NCBI RefSeq assembly: GCF_028728205.1
Contig: NZ_JAQYUU010000001.1
Coordinates: forward strand, 2,278,082 to 2,342,081
Source: Clostridium sp. 'White wine YQ'
GTDB taxonomy: Bacteria; Bacillota; Clostridia; Clostridiales; Clostridiaceae
Direction of reading: 5' to 3'
DNA length: 64,000 nucleotides
A program made the translations under genes and the position numbers. Positions 55,336 to 64,000 of this stretch are shown here, piece by piece (position 1 is the stretch's first letter; each line of letters opens with the position of its first letter). Below the pieces are notes generated by a model that was not told the origin of the DNA, did not search any database, and was given only the letters and a program-made list of their open reading frames with translations.

Positions 55336-56721
55336 ATGAAATTATGGGGCGGAAGATTTGAAAAAGCTGTAGACACTCTAGTTAATGATTTCAATTCTTC
55401 TATAAGAACAGACGGAAGGATGTTTAGAGAAGATATTGAAGGAAGTCTAGCACATGTCAAAATGCTTATTCATCAAAATATTATCCCAAAAGAAGACGGT
55501 GAAAAAATTATTTATGGCTTAATGGAAATAAATAAACGAATTGAAAATGGGGTTATTGAGATAGATCAATCTTCTGAAGATATACATTCCTTTATTGAAG
55601 CTACTCTTACCTATTATATTGGAGAAGAAGGAAAAAAACTCCATACAGGTAGAAGTAGAAATGATCAAGTTACTTTGGATACAAGGTTGTATTTAAAGAA
55701 GAGTTTGTCTTCTCTTGTTAATACTCTTTTAGACTTGCAAGAGACAATATTATTAAAATCACAAGAAAACATTCAAACTATTATGCCAGGCTATACGCAT
55801 CTTCAAAAAGCTCAACCTATAACCTTTGCTCATCACTTATTAGCCTATGGTGAGATGTTCAAGAGAGATATAGGAAGGATCTTAGATGCTTATAAGAGAA
55901 TGGATCAAATGCCATTAGGTAGTGGTGCATTAGCAACTTCTACCTACCCAATTGACAGAGAGATGGTTGCTAAAGAGCTTGGTTTCTCTGGAATTTGTTT
56001 AAATAGTTTGGATGCTGTATCAGATAGAGATTATGTGATCGAAACTCTTTCTACACTTTCAATGATAATGATGCACCTTTCAAGATTTTCTGAAGAAATA
56101 ATCTTATGGTGTACTGGAGAATTTAACTTTATAGAACTTGATGATGCTTATTCTACTGGTAGTTCAATAATGCCTCAAAAGAAAAATCCTGACGTTGCAG
56201 AATTAGTTAGAGGGAAGACTGGAAGAGTTTATGGGGACTTAATCACTCTTCTAACCTTTATGAAAGGCATTCCATTAGCTTATAACAAGGATATGCAAGA
56301 GGACAAAGATGCTTTATTTGATGCATTAGACACCACTTTTCTTTCAATTAGAACTTTTAATGGTATGTTAAAAACCCTAAAAGTAAAAAAAGATAATATG
56401 AGAAAAGGTGCACTTGGAGGATTTACTAATGCTACAGATGTTGCTGACTATTTAGTAAAAAAAGGTGTTGCTTTTAGAAACGCACATGAAGTTGTTGGGG
56501 CTATCGTTTTACAATGTATAAATGAAAATAAGAATATTGAAGAATTATCTTTAAAAGAATTAAAAGAATTTTCACCAGAATTTGAAGAAGATATTTATAA
56601 TGCTATATCACTGGAGACTTGTGTTGAAGAAAGAAAGGTTATTGGGGGACCAAGTTCTCAATCAGTAAAAATACAGTTAGATGTTCTAAAATCCTTTATT
56701 CAGGAGCATAGAAAATTATAA
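55336..56721 (+). CDS. argH: Argininosuccinate lyase
   Basis: Splits argininosuccinate into arginine and fumarate. It has 461 residues of the fumarase/aspartase fold. The start [13 protein letters not shown], the [10 protein letters not shown] loop and the signature [12 protein letters not shown] with the catalytic Ser are present. Second gene of the operon. Confidence 0.97.
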   Translation: MKLWGGRFEKAVDTLVNDFNSSIRTDGRMFREDIEGSLAHVKMLIHQNIIPKEDGEKIIYGLMEINKRIENGVIEIDQSSEDIHSFIEATLTYYIGEEGKKLHTGRSRNDQVTLDTRLYLKKSLSSLVNTLLDLQETILLKSQENIQTIMPGYTHLQKAQPITFAHHLLAYGEMFKRDIGRILDAYKRMDQMPLGSGALATSTYPIDREMVAKELGFSGICLNSLDAVSDRDYVIETLSTLSMIMMHLSRFSEEIILWCTGEFNFIELDDAYSTGSSIMPQKKNPDVAELVRGKTGRVYGDLITLLTFMKGIPLAYNKDMQEDKDALFDALDTTFLSIRTFNGMLKTLKVKKDNMRKGALGGFTNATDVADYLVKKGVAFRNAHEVVGAIVLQCINENKNIEELSLKELKEFSPEFEEDIYNAISLETCVEERKVIGGPSSQSVKIQLDVLKSFIQEHRKL

Positions 56722-56757
56722 ATATATACTTGAAAAGTAATAAAGGGGGCTACTAAT

Positions 56758-57792
56758 TTGATAAAGGTCGGAATAATTGGTGGGACAGGATACGTTGGGG
56801 CTGAACTTATAAGACTTTTGATGAATCATAAAAAGGTTGAAATTGCAGCTATTTCATCTGTTAGTTTTAAGGGGCAAAATCTATCAGAAATATATCCAAG
56901 TTTCTATAAACTTACTAACTTAATATGTTCAGAAGAGGATGAGGTAATTGATAAAAGTGATGTTATTTTCGCAGCACTTCCTCATGGATTAAGTGAGCAT
57001 ATAGCGAAAAAAATACTATCAAAAGGTAAAATCTGCATTGATATGGGGGCAGATTTTAGACTTTCTGATGAAACTATTTATAAAAAGTGGTACGGAAAAA
57101 GTTTTGATATACCAGAATTGCATGGAAAAGAAGTTTATGGGTTACCAGAGCTTAATAAAGGAAAAATAAAAGAAAGCAAATTAATTGCTAACCCTGGATG
57201 TTATGCAACTTCTATCGAATTAGCGTTACTTCCATTACTATCTATGAATCTCATAGAGTCAACTGGAATAATTGCTGATTCAAAATCTGGTGCTACAGGC
57301 GCTGGAAGAAACTTATCTCAAAGCAGTCACTTTACTGATTGTAATGAAAACTTAAGTGCCTATAAGATAGCTAGTCATAGGCATACACCAGAAATTGAAG
57401 AAGTATTATCATCAATTTCTTCTGAAAAAGTAAAGTTAATTTTTACGCCACATCTTCTTCCGATAAACAGGGGAATTTTATCAACTATATATGTAACTCC
57501 AAAAGAAAAAGTGGATTTAAAAGAGCTTCATAAAAAATACTCCTCTTATTATGAGAATAAGCCCTTTGTAAAAATTTTACCTTTAGGAGAAGCATCAAAA
57601 ATAAATAATATTAAACTATCAAACTATTGTCATATATCACTTCATTATGATGAAGAAAATAACAAATTAATTTTGATTTCTTGTTTAGATAATATGGTTA
57701 AAGGGGCCGCTGGTCAAGGTATACAAAATATGAATATAGTTTTAGGTTTCGATGAAACAGAAGGCTTAGATTTTGTTCCACCAGCATTTTAA
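56758..57792 (+). CDS. argC: N-acetyl-gamma-glutamyl-phosphate reductase
   Basis: NADPH-dependent reduction of N-acetylglutamyl phosphate to the semialdehyde, step 3 of the acetyl cycle. It has 344 residues; a Rossmann motif GIIGGTGYVGAEL and the catalytic Cys in NPGCYATS are clear. The start codon is TTG, after AAAGGGGGC. Third gene of the operon. Confidence 0.96.
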   Translation: MIKVGIIGGTGYVGAELIRLLMNHKKVEIAAISSVSFKGQNLSEIYPSFYKLTNLICSEEDEVIDKSDVIFAALPHGLSEHIAKKILSKGKICIDMGADFRLSDETIYKKWYGKSFDIPELHGKEVYGLPELNKGKIKESKLIANPGCYATSIELALLPLLSMNLIESTGIIADSKSGATGAGRNLSQSSHFTDCNENLSAYKIASHRHTPEIEEVLSSISSEKVKLIFTPHLLPINRGILSTIYVTPKEKVDLKELHKKYSSYYENKPFVKILPLGEASKINNIKLSNYCHISLHYDEENNKLILISCLDNMVKGAAGQGIQNMNIVLGFDETEGLDFVPPAF

Positions 57793-57845
57793 CCTATAGA
57801 TGTAATAATTTATGTTTAACTCTAATTAAATAAGGGGGCTTTTTT

Positions 57846-59069
57846 ATGGCTATAAAATATATTGAAGGCGGAATAACTTCCCCAAAAGGATTTCTTTCAT
57901 CTGGAATCCATTGTGGAATTAAAAAAAATAAAGATAAAAAGGACTTAGCGCTAATAATATCTGAAACAGAGTGTAATTCTGCCGCTGTATATACTAAAAA
58001 TCAAGTAAAAGGTGCTCCTTTGCTTGTAACAAAAGAACACTTGAAAAATAATACAGCTAAAGCAATTATTATAAATAGCGGTAATGCTAACACTTGCACA
58101 GGTGAAACTGGGCTAGATAATGCAAAAAAAATGTGTGAATTTGTAGCTAGTGCTTTAAATTATAAAACTGAAGATGTAATCGTAGCATCAACTGGTGTAA
58201 TTGGGGTTCAATTAGATATAGATAAAATAAAAGATTCTATTCCTACTTTAGTTGATTCCTTAAATGAAAATGGATATCTTGCTTCTACTGAAGCAATCAT
58301 GACAACTGATACTTTTCAAAAAACTCTTGCATTAGAGTTTGAACTATCAGGTAAAAACGTTACTATTGGTGCCATGGCAAAAGGCTCTGGTATGATACAT
58401 CCTAATATGGCTACAATGCTTTCCTTTATAACTACAGATATTAATATCTCCCCTACTCTACTAGATAAGGCTCTTAAAGATAGTGTTAATATCAGTTATA
58501 ATCGTATTTCAGTGGATGGAGATACTTCAACCAATGATATGGTAACAATCTTATCTAATGGTCTTGCAGAAAACAACCTAATAGATGAAGAAAATGAAGA
58601 TTATCTTTTATTTTTAGAGGCTTTAAAGGAAATAACAATTTCTCTAGCAAAAATGATTGCTAAAGATGGTGAAGGTGCCACCAAGCTAATGGAATGTACT
58701 GTGCTTAACGCCAAGTCTGAAGAGGAAGGTGAACTACTTAGTAAGTCTGTTATTTCTTCTAGCTTAGTTAAAGCTGCAATATTTGGAAGCGATGCTAATT
58801 GGGGTAGAATACTTTGCGCTTTAGGATATTCAGGCATTGATTTTGATCCATTAAAAGTTGATTTAACTTTTGGAAGTTCTGCTGGTACTATTAAAGTTTG
58901 TGAAAATGGAAGTCCATTGAATTTTTCGGAAGAAATAGCTAAGAATATACTTTTAGAAAAAGAAATTCAAATACTTGTAGATATGAAAGCTGGGAATAGC
59001 ACTGTAACATGTTGGGGCTGCGATTTAACTTATGACTATGTAAAAATAAACGGAGATTATAGATCCTAA
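57846..59069 (+). CDS. argJ: Bifunctional ornithine acetyltransferase / N-acetylglutamate synthase
   Basis: Moves the acetyl group from N-acetylornithine to glutamate, closing the acetyl cycle; many ArgJ also make N-acetylglutamate from acetyl-CoA. It has 407 residues. The self-cleavage site is Ala189-Thr190 in KGSGMIHPNMATML; Thr190 becomes the nucleophile of the beta chain. Whether this enzyme is mono- or bifunctional cannot be told from sequence, but no argA or argE is in the operon. Fourth gene. Confidence 0.96.
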   Translation: MAIKYIEGGITSPKGFLSSGIHCGIKKNKDKKDLALIISETECNSAAVYTKNQVKGAPLLVTKEHLKNNTAKAIIINSGNANTCTGETGLDNAKKMCEFVASALNYKTEDVIVASTGVIGVQLDIDKIKDSIPTLVDSLNENGYLASTEAIMTTDTFQKTLALEFELSGKNVTIGAMAKGSGMIHPNMATMLSFITTDINISPTLLDKALKDSVNISYNRISVDGDTSTNDMVTILSNGLAENNLIDEENEDYLLFLEALKEITISLAKMIAKDGEGATKLMECTVLNAKSEEEGELLSKSVISSSLVKAAIFGSDANWGRILCALGYSGIDFDPLKVDLTFGSSAGTIKVCENGSPLNFSEEIAKNILLEKEIQILVDMKAGNSTVTCWGCDLTYDYVKINGDYRS

Positions 59070-59084
59070 AGGAGGAATACAAAA

Positions 59085-59936
59085 TTGAACCATATTGAGA
59101 GAGCGAATATATTAGTTCAGGCACTACCATACATCCAACAATACTCTGGTAAAACAATAGTAGTTAAATATGGCGGAAATGCTATGATTAATGAAGACTT
59201 GAAACAAGGAGTTATTAATGATCTTATATTGATGAAATGTGTTGGTATAAATGTTGTTGTAGTTCATGGTGGTGGTCCAGACATCTCCTCCTTTTTGAAG
59301 AAAATTAATAAAGAAAGTACTTTTATTAATGGTTTAAGATACACCGATGAAGAAACAATAGATATTGTACAGATGGTTCTAGGTGGAAAGGTTAATAAAG
59401 ACTTAGTAAAGTTAATTGAAGGTTATGGCGGTAAGGCTATAGGGTTATGTGGCATGGATGGTTCTATGATAAAAGCGAAAAAATTATCTAGTGATGTTGA
59501 TCTAGGGAACGTAGGAGAAATTACTAAAGTTAATACTGAAATAATTGAAAGAACTCTTGCTGATGGATACATTCCTATTATAGGTAGTGTTGCATTAGGT
59601 GAGGATGGAAAAGTTTATAATATAAATGCTGATACCTGTGCGGCTAAGATTGCTTCAGCCCTAAAAGCTGAAAGTCTTATGCTACTTACAGATGTTCCAG
59701 GCGTTATGAGAGATCCTAAAGATCCTTCAACTCTTATATCAGAATTAAGACTACATGAAATTCCAAAGCTTCATCTAGAAAATGTTATACAAGGTGGAAT
59801 GATTCCTAAAATAGGCTGTTGTATGGAGTCAGTTAGAATGGGTGTTAAGAAGGCTCACATTATAGATGGTAGAGTTGAACATTCATTAATTCTAGAATTA
59901 TTCTCAGATGAAGGCATAGGAACTATGATTTATTAA
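59085..59936 (+). CDS. argB: Acetylglutamate kinase
   Basis: Phosphorylates N-acetylglutamate, the usual control point of the pathway. It has 283 residues. Motifs: VVKYGGNAM, VVVHGGGPDI and the substrate loop INADTCAAKIASAL. The start codon is TTG, after AAGGAGGAA. Fifth gene, 15 bases after argJ. Confidence 0.96.
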   Translation: MNHIERANILVQALPYIQQYSGKTIVVKYGGNAMINEDLKQGVINDLILMKCVGINVVVVHGGGPDISSFLKKINKESTFINGLRYTDEETIDIVQMVLGGKVNKDLVKLIEGYGGKAIGLCGMDGSMIKAKKLSSDVDLGNVGEITKVNTEIIERTLADGYIPIIGSVALGEDGKVYNINADTCAAKIASALKAESLMLLTDVPGVMRDPKDPSTLISELRLHEIPKLHLENVIQGGMIPKIGCCMESVRMGVKKAHIIDGRVEHSLILELFSDEGIGTMIY

Positions 59937-59949
59937 GGGGGAAATTGTA

Positions 59950-61125
59950 ATGAATAATTTACTTGGGGCAAAGGAAAATTTAATGAACACTTACGCTACT
60001 CTTCCTATCACTCTAGACCATGGCATAGGAAGTAAGCTATACGATATAAACGGTAAAGAATATATAGACTTCACATCCGGAATAGGTGTATCTTCTCTTG
60101 GATATGGTCATGAAGGTTGGGTAAATGCGGTTACTGAACAAGTTAAAAAACTTGCTCATACCTCTAACATTTTTTTAAATGAACCAGTCTTAAACCTTGC
60201 AAAGAAGATAACTGAAATATCTAACATGAAGAAAGTTTTTTTTGCAAATTCCGGGGCTGAAGCAAATGAAGGTGCCATAAAACTTGCAAGAAAATATAGT
60301 TATGACAAATATGGAGAAGGCAGGAATACAATTATCACCTTAAATAAGAGCTTCCATGGTAGAACTATAACAACTTTGAAGGCTACTGGACAAGAAAAAT
60401 TCCATAAATACTTCTACCCTTTTACTGAAGGCTTTAAATATGCGGATGCTAATGATATAGAATCATTAACATCTTGTGTAGATGAATCTACCTGTGCAAT
60501 TATGATAGAAGCTATACAAGGGGAAGGCGGAGTTAATCCTCTAAAGAAATATTTTGTTGATGAAATCTTTAAGATAGCTACTGAAAAGGACTTATTAGTT
60601 ATATTTGATGAAGTACAATGCGGTATAGGCAGAACTGGAAAATTATATGGTTTTAATAATTTTAATGTAGAACCAGATATAGTAACTTTAGCTAAAGGCT
60701 TAGGGGCAGGCCTTCCTATAGGAGCTATTTTATGTACTGAGAAACTCCAAGAAACCTTTAAACCAGGTGATCATGGTTCAACCTTTGGAGGAAATCCTGT
60801 AGTCACTTCTGGTGCTTTAGAAGTTCTAAATATAGTTTCTCAGGATAACTTTTTAAATGAGGTTTCTAAAAAAGGTAACTTAATTAAAACATTCTTTAAA
60901 AATGCTTCCTCCTCAAAAGTTACAGAAGTAAGAGGTATGGGGTTAATGATAGGTATAGAAATTACTGAAGAGGCTTCAAAAATTCAAAAAGTCGCCTTAG
61001 ATAATGGCTTATTAGTTTTAACTGCTGGACCTAACGTTCTAAGAATGTTACCTCCACTTATAATTTCAAATGAAGAACTAGAAAATGGTTTAAGTATCTT
61101 ATTACAAGCAATAGAAAGTGTATAA
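59950..61125 (+). CDS. argD: Acetylornithine aminotransferase
   Basis: A PLP enzyme, 391 residues, that converts N-acetylglutamate semialdehyde to N-acetylornithine. The PLP Lys lies in VTLAKGLGAGLPIGA; IFDEVQCGIGRTG and NSGAEANEGAIKLAR are class III signatures. Sixth gene, 13 bases after argB. Confidence 0.96.
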   Translation: MNNLLGAKENLMNTYATLPITLDHGIGSKLYDINGKEYIDFTSGIGVSSLGYGHEGWVNAVTEQVKKLAHTSNIFLNEPVLNLAKKITEISNMKKVFFANSGAEANEGAIKLARKYSYDKYGEGRNTIITLNKSFHGRTITTLKATGQEKFHKYFYPFTEGFKYADANDIESLTSCVDESTCAIMIEAIQGEGGVNPLKKYFVDEIFKIATEKDLLVIFDEVQCGIGRTGKLYGFNNFNVEPDIVTLAKGLGAGLPIGAILCTEKLQETFKPGDHGSTFGGNPVVTSGALEVLNIVSQDNFLNEVSKKGNLIKTFFKNASSSKVTEVRGMGLMIGIEITEEASKIQKVALDNGLLVLTAGPNVLRMLPPLIISNEELENGLSILLQAIESV

Positions 61126-61148
61126 TAATATGACTTTGGGGGTTTATT

Positions 61149-62087
61149 ATGAATAAAGATTTATTAAAGATGGATGATCTTACAAAAGAAGAAATTTTAG
61201 ATATTCTTAACTTAGCAGATCAATTAAAATATGAGCATAAGCATAATATAGAACATCCTCATTTAAAGGGCAAGACTCTTGGAATGATATTTCAAAAATC
61301 CTCTACTAGAACTAGAGTTAGTTTTGAAGTTGGAATGTACCAGCTTGGAGGAAATGCATTGTTTTTAAGTTCAAGAGATTTGCAAATAGGTCGTGGGGAG
61401 CCTGTAGAAGACACTGCTAGAGTATTATCAAGGTATTTAGATGGTATAATGATTAGAACCTATGACCAAGCTGAAGTTGAAGTACTTGCAAAACATTCAT
61501 CCATTCCTATTATAAATGGTCTTACCGATGATGAACATCCTTGTCAAGTATTAGCAGATCTTATGACTATTAGAGAATTTAAAACAACTTTTGATGGCTT
61601 AAAACTTTGCTTCATAGGTGATGGAAATAATATGGCCAATTCTTTACTAGTTGGTGCATTAAAGCTCGGAATTAAGGTCTCAATAGCCTCTCCTAATGGA
61701 TATACCATCAATGAAGCTTATATAACTAAAGGAAACGAACTATCTGAATTAAATAATGTAGAATTTGTCTTAACTAATGACCCAAAAGAGGCAGCAAAAG
61801 ATGCAGACGTAATTATTACTGATGTTTGGGCAAGTATGGGGCAAGAAGCTGAAACTGAAAAAAGAATAAAAGCCTTTAGTGGGTATCAAATAAATAAAGA
61901 TTTAATGTCTTATGCAAAAGATGATGCTATTGTTCTTCATTGTCTTCCAGCTCATAGAGATGAAGAAATAACCTCTGAGATTCTAGAAGCTCATTCTTCT
62001 GAGATATTTGAAGAGGCTGAAAATAGACTTCATGCACAAAAGGCAGTACTAGTAAAACTACTTAAAAATACTAACAAATTTAATTAA
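61149..62087 (+). CDS. argF: Ornithine carbamoyltransferase
   Basis: Makes citrulline from ornithine and carbamoyl phosphate. It has 312 residues. The carbamoyl-phosphate motif SSTRTRVSFE and the ornithine motif HCLPAHR are intact. The anabolic role follows from its place as last gene of the arginine operon. carAB is not present, so carbamoyl phosphate comes from elsewhere. Confidence 0.96.
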   Translation: MNKDLLKMDDLTKEEILDILNLADQLKYEHKHNIEHPHLKGKTLGMIFQKSSTRTRVSFEVGMYQLGGNALFLSSRDLQIGRGEPVEDTARVLSRYLDGIMIRTYDQAEVEVLAKHSSIPIINGLTDDEHPCQVLADLMTIREFKTTFDGLKLCFIGDGNNMANSLLVGALKLGIKVSIASPNGYTINEAYITKGNELSELNNVEFVLTNDPKEAAKDADVIITDVWASMGQEAETEKRIKAFSGYQINKDLMSYAKDDAIVLHCLPAHRDEEITSEILEAHSSEIFEEAENRLHAQKAVLVKLLKNTNKFN

Positions 62088-62097
62088 CATTTTATAA

Positions 62098-62123
62098 AAG
62101 AGATGAACATTGCTTCATCTCTT
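62098..62123 (+). terminator. Hairpin after argF
   Basis: AAGAGATGAA and TTCATCTCTT pair around six bases, 10 bases after the argF stop. The following tail is A+T-rich but not a pure T-run. Confidence 0.65.
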
Positions 62124-62173
62124 AAATTATTTATATACAATTACTCCAACTTAAGGTACATATTTGAAACTTC

Positions 62174-62197
62174 TATACTACTATAATTAGTAGTATA
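62174..62197 (+). promoter_or_regulatory. Hairpin in the leader region of the collagen-like gene
   Basis: TATACTACTA and TAGTAGTATA pair around TAAT and are followed by TTATTTTT. It could be an operator, a leader hairpin or a weak terminator. No vegetative promoter is obvious; a sporulation promoter would fit the gene. Confidence 0.4.
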
Positions 62198-62225
62198 TTA
62201 TTTTTAAAACAAGAGGTGTTTATAA

Positions 62226-62996
<771 letters not shown>

Positions 62997-63007
62997 TATT
63001 TCTCCAT

Positions 63008-63046
63008 TGGCTCAAAAGTATGTTAATAATAAAAACTTTTGAGCCA
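63008..63046 (+). terminator. Hairpin after the collagen-like gene
   Basis: TGGCTCAAAAGT and ACTTTTGAGCCA pair exactly around a 15-base loop, 11 bases after the stop. No strong T-run. Confidence 0.6.
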
Positions 63047-63099
63047 CTCCTTTCTATTCTTCATTCTATAAATAGAATATTATTAAGATCCTACTTACA

Positions 63100-63139
63100 T
63101 TATCCACAGCTACTATATATTTAACCAATTTTATCCACA
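63100..63139 (+). promoter_or_regulatory. Two consensus DnaA boxes
   Basis: TTATCCACA occurs at 63100-63108 and 63131-63139, in the same orientation and 31 bases apart, in non-coding DNA. Both match the DnaA-box consensus fully. There is no dnaA, dnaN or AT-rich unwinding array, so this is not an origin. Confidence 0.5.
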
Positions 63140-63159
63140 TAATATTCTGATAAATTAAA

Positions 63160-63208
63160 AGAGAGCAAAATCATTAAAGAATTATATCTTAAATATGATT
63201 TACTCTCT
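63160..63208 (-). terminator. Hairpin after the nucleoid-protein gene
   Basis: On the minus strand AGAGAGTAAATCAT pairs with ATGATTTTGCTCTCT (with a bulge) around a loop of about 20 bases, then TTTTAATTTA. Confidence 0.55.
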
Positions 63209-63218
63209 CTTTATTGTA

Positions 63219-64000
63219 TTATTTCTCTATATAATTCATAACATGTTTTATTACTAAATTAATACTTCCATCACCATTTCTTATGATTTCAAATTTGGAT
63301 GTATCATGATATGCTTCTTCATCTATGTATAAATCTATTTCTTTATCTATCTTAAGTCTTACTCTCTTAAGTTTTTTCTCAACGTATTGCTTATCAACTT
63401 GAACTTCTTCATTTAAACCTTGTGATGCTATATAATCGTCAAATGCTCTTTTTGCTTCTGGCTCTTCTTTAAAGAGTTCACTTGAAAGCTCTTGTACATT
63501 AATACTCTCTTCCTCTTTTAGCTTAGCCTTTATACTTGTTCTAATTTTTTCTGCCTTATCCGCATCTTGCACTACATTGTTTCTAGTCCAAGCTTCAGTT
63601 GCCTTTATAAATGCTTTAGTCATATCCCTTTCATTTGTTACAACAGTACATCCTAATAAACTATTTATAAAGTAGTTTGTCCCATACTCTTCCTCATCTT
63701 TATTTTTCTTTTGCTTATCAATTACCATTAAATTAAATTCTTGCCCTTCCATTATAGGCTTTATAAATGCACACTTTTGTATTCTTTGAGAAGAAGCTGG
63801 TAATCCACCAAATTGCTGTACTATTCCTATTCCAATTTTATCCTCAACAAAATCTATTTTATGCGTGAAGTTTTTCACATAATCCAGTTTCAAAATACCA
63901 AGTATAGGACCTTGATCAGTTGAAAGTGTTACAACCATCAAATCACATGATGGTATATTTCCATTACCCTTCATGATAGAAAATAGTTGTCTTGCTATTT
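63219..64000 (-). CDS. YejK/NdpA-type nucleoid-associated protein (partial)
   Basis: The C-terminal 259 residues of a 37-kDa nucleoid-associated family protein. The frame stays open to the window edge (ARQLFSIMKGNGNIPSCDL), so the N-terminus lies outside and the ATG at 63974 is internal. Family features are the GNIPSCDLMVVTL segment and GGLPASSQRIQKCAFI. In some Firmicutes, relatives lie near phage-defence or mobile genes, but nothing here shows that. Two DnaA boxes lie downstream of its stop. Confidence 0.82.
   Translation of the reverse strand, partial: IARQLFSIMKGNGNIPSCDLMVVTLSTDQGPILGILKLDYVKNFTHKIDFVEDKIGIGIVQQFGGLPASSQRIQKCAFIKPIMEGQEFNLMVIDKQKKNKDEEEYGTNYFINSLLGCTVVTNERDMTKAFIKATEAWTRNNVVQDADKAEKIRTSIKAKLKEEESINVQELSSELFKEEPEAKRAFDDYIASQGLNEEVQVDKQYVEKKLKRVRLKIDKEIDLYIDEEAYHDTSKFEIIRNGDGSINLVIKHVMNYIEK

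Noticed and set aside
63100..63139. Two DnaA boxes read as a chromosomal origin
   Set aside because: Only two boxes, no dnaA, dnaN or rpmH nearby and no long array; reported only as a possible DnaA-binding locus.

Overview
The window is low-GC, sporulating, Gram-positive DNA and looks like Clostridium sensu stricto. The evidence is A+T-rich codon use, strong GGAGG-type ribosome binding sites, spore genes (a spoIVFB protease with a LytM-like partner, prkA-yhbH-spoVR, a collagen-like coat protein), an iron-sulfur serine dehydratase in two subunits, and a clostridial gene order around mreB and minD. No species can be named from sequence alone. I see no rRNA, tRNA, CRISPR array, transposase or prophage.

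Layout. 0.1-5.2 kb (minus strand): rpmA, prp, rplU, rng and a radical-SAM pair. 5.5-6.1 kb (plus): a stand-alone S4 ribosomal protein without zinc cysteines, behind a Fur-type operator. 6.3-18.5 kb (minus): one long shape, division and sporulation block, maf-radC-mreB-mreC-mreD-pbp2-minC-minD-minE-rodA-mgsA-LytM-spoIVFB. 18.9-22.5 kb: a SPOR protein, an NlpC/P60 hydrolase, a 59-residue winged-helix protein and the pepD dipeptidase. 22.6-25.3 kb: pyruvate kinase and an S1-repeat protein. 25.6-27.5 kb (plus): a serine-rich membrane protein, PspA and a cysteine-rich protein. 27.6-35.7 kb (minus): an ABC-F ATPase, a CsoR-type regulator, a CBS protein, a DEDD exonuclease, a helicase-LexA fusion, a membrane MutS-like ATPase and a zinc-binding lipoprotein. 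35.8-40.3 kb: prkA-yhbH-spoVR. 40.5-46.9 kb: YbjQ, RecQ, an unknown protein, L-serine dehydratase and a TGS-linked nucleoside kinase. 47.0-48.1 kb (plus): a DUF421/DUF4363-type pair. 48.1-53.8 kb (minus): a MacB-like ABC exporter with a two-component system. 54.1-62.1 kb (plus): the arginine operon argG-H-C-J-B-D-F. 62.2-64.0 kb: a collagen-like protein and the end of a YejK/NdpA-type nucleoid protein that runs off the right edge.

How the parts work together. The mre/pbp2/rodA genes build the lateral wall and minCDE places the septum. The LytM-SpoIVFB pair belongs to intramembrane proteolysis in the developing spore. prkA-yhbH-spoVR is a stress and sporulation kinase cluster. The arg operon makes arginine from glutamate, with ArgJ recycling the acetyl group.

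The observations most worth following are four. First, a protein joins an SF1-helicase-like N-terminus, with a degraded ATPase motif, to a complete LexA self-cleavage domain, next to an exonuclease. Second, two promoters (the MacB-like operon and ybjQ) share an operator with identical spacing, probably for the neighbouring response regulator. Third, a Fur-type operator stands before the zinc-free S4 paralogue. Fourth, the PspA operon has a 21-bp palindrome over its -10 and its first gene appears to start at AUU. Smaller items are a 65-bp repeat present twice and two consensus DnaA boxes close together.
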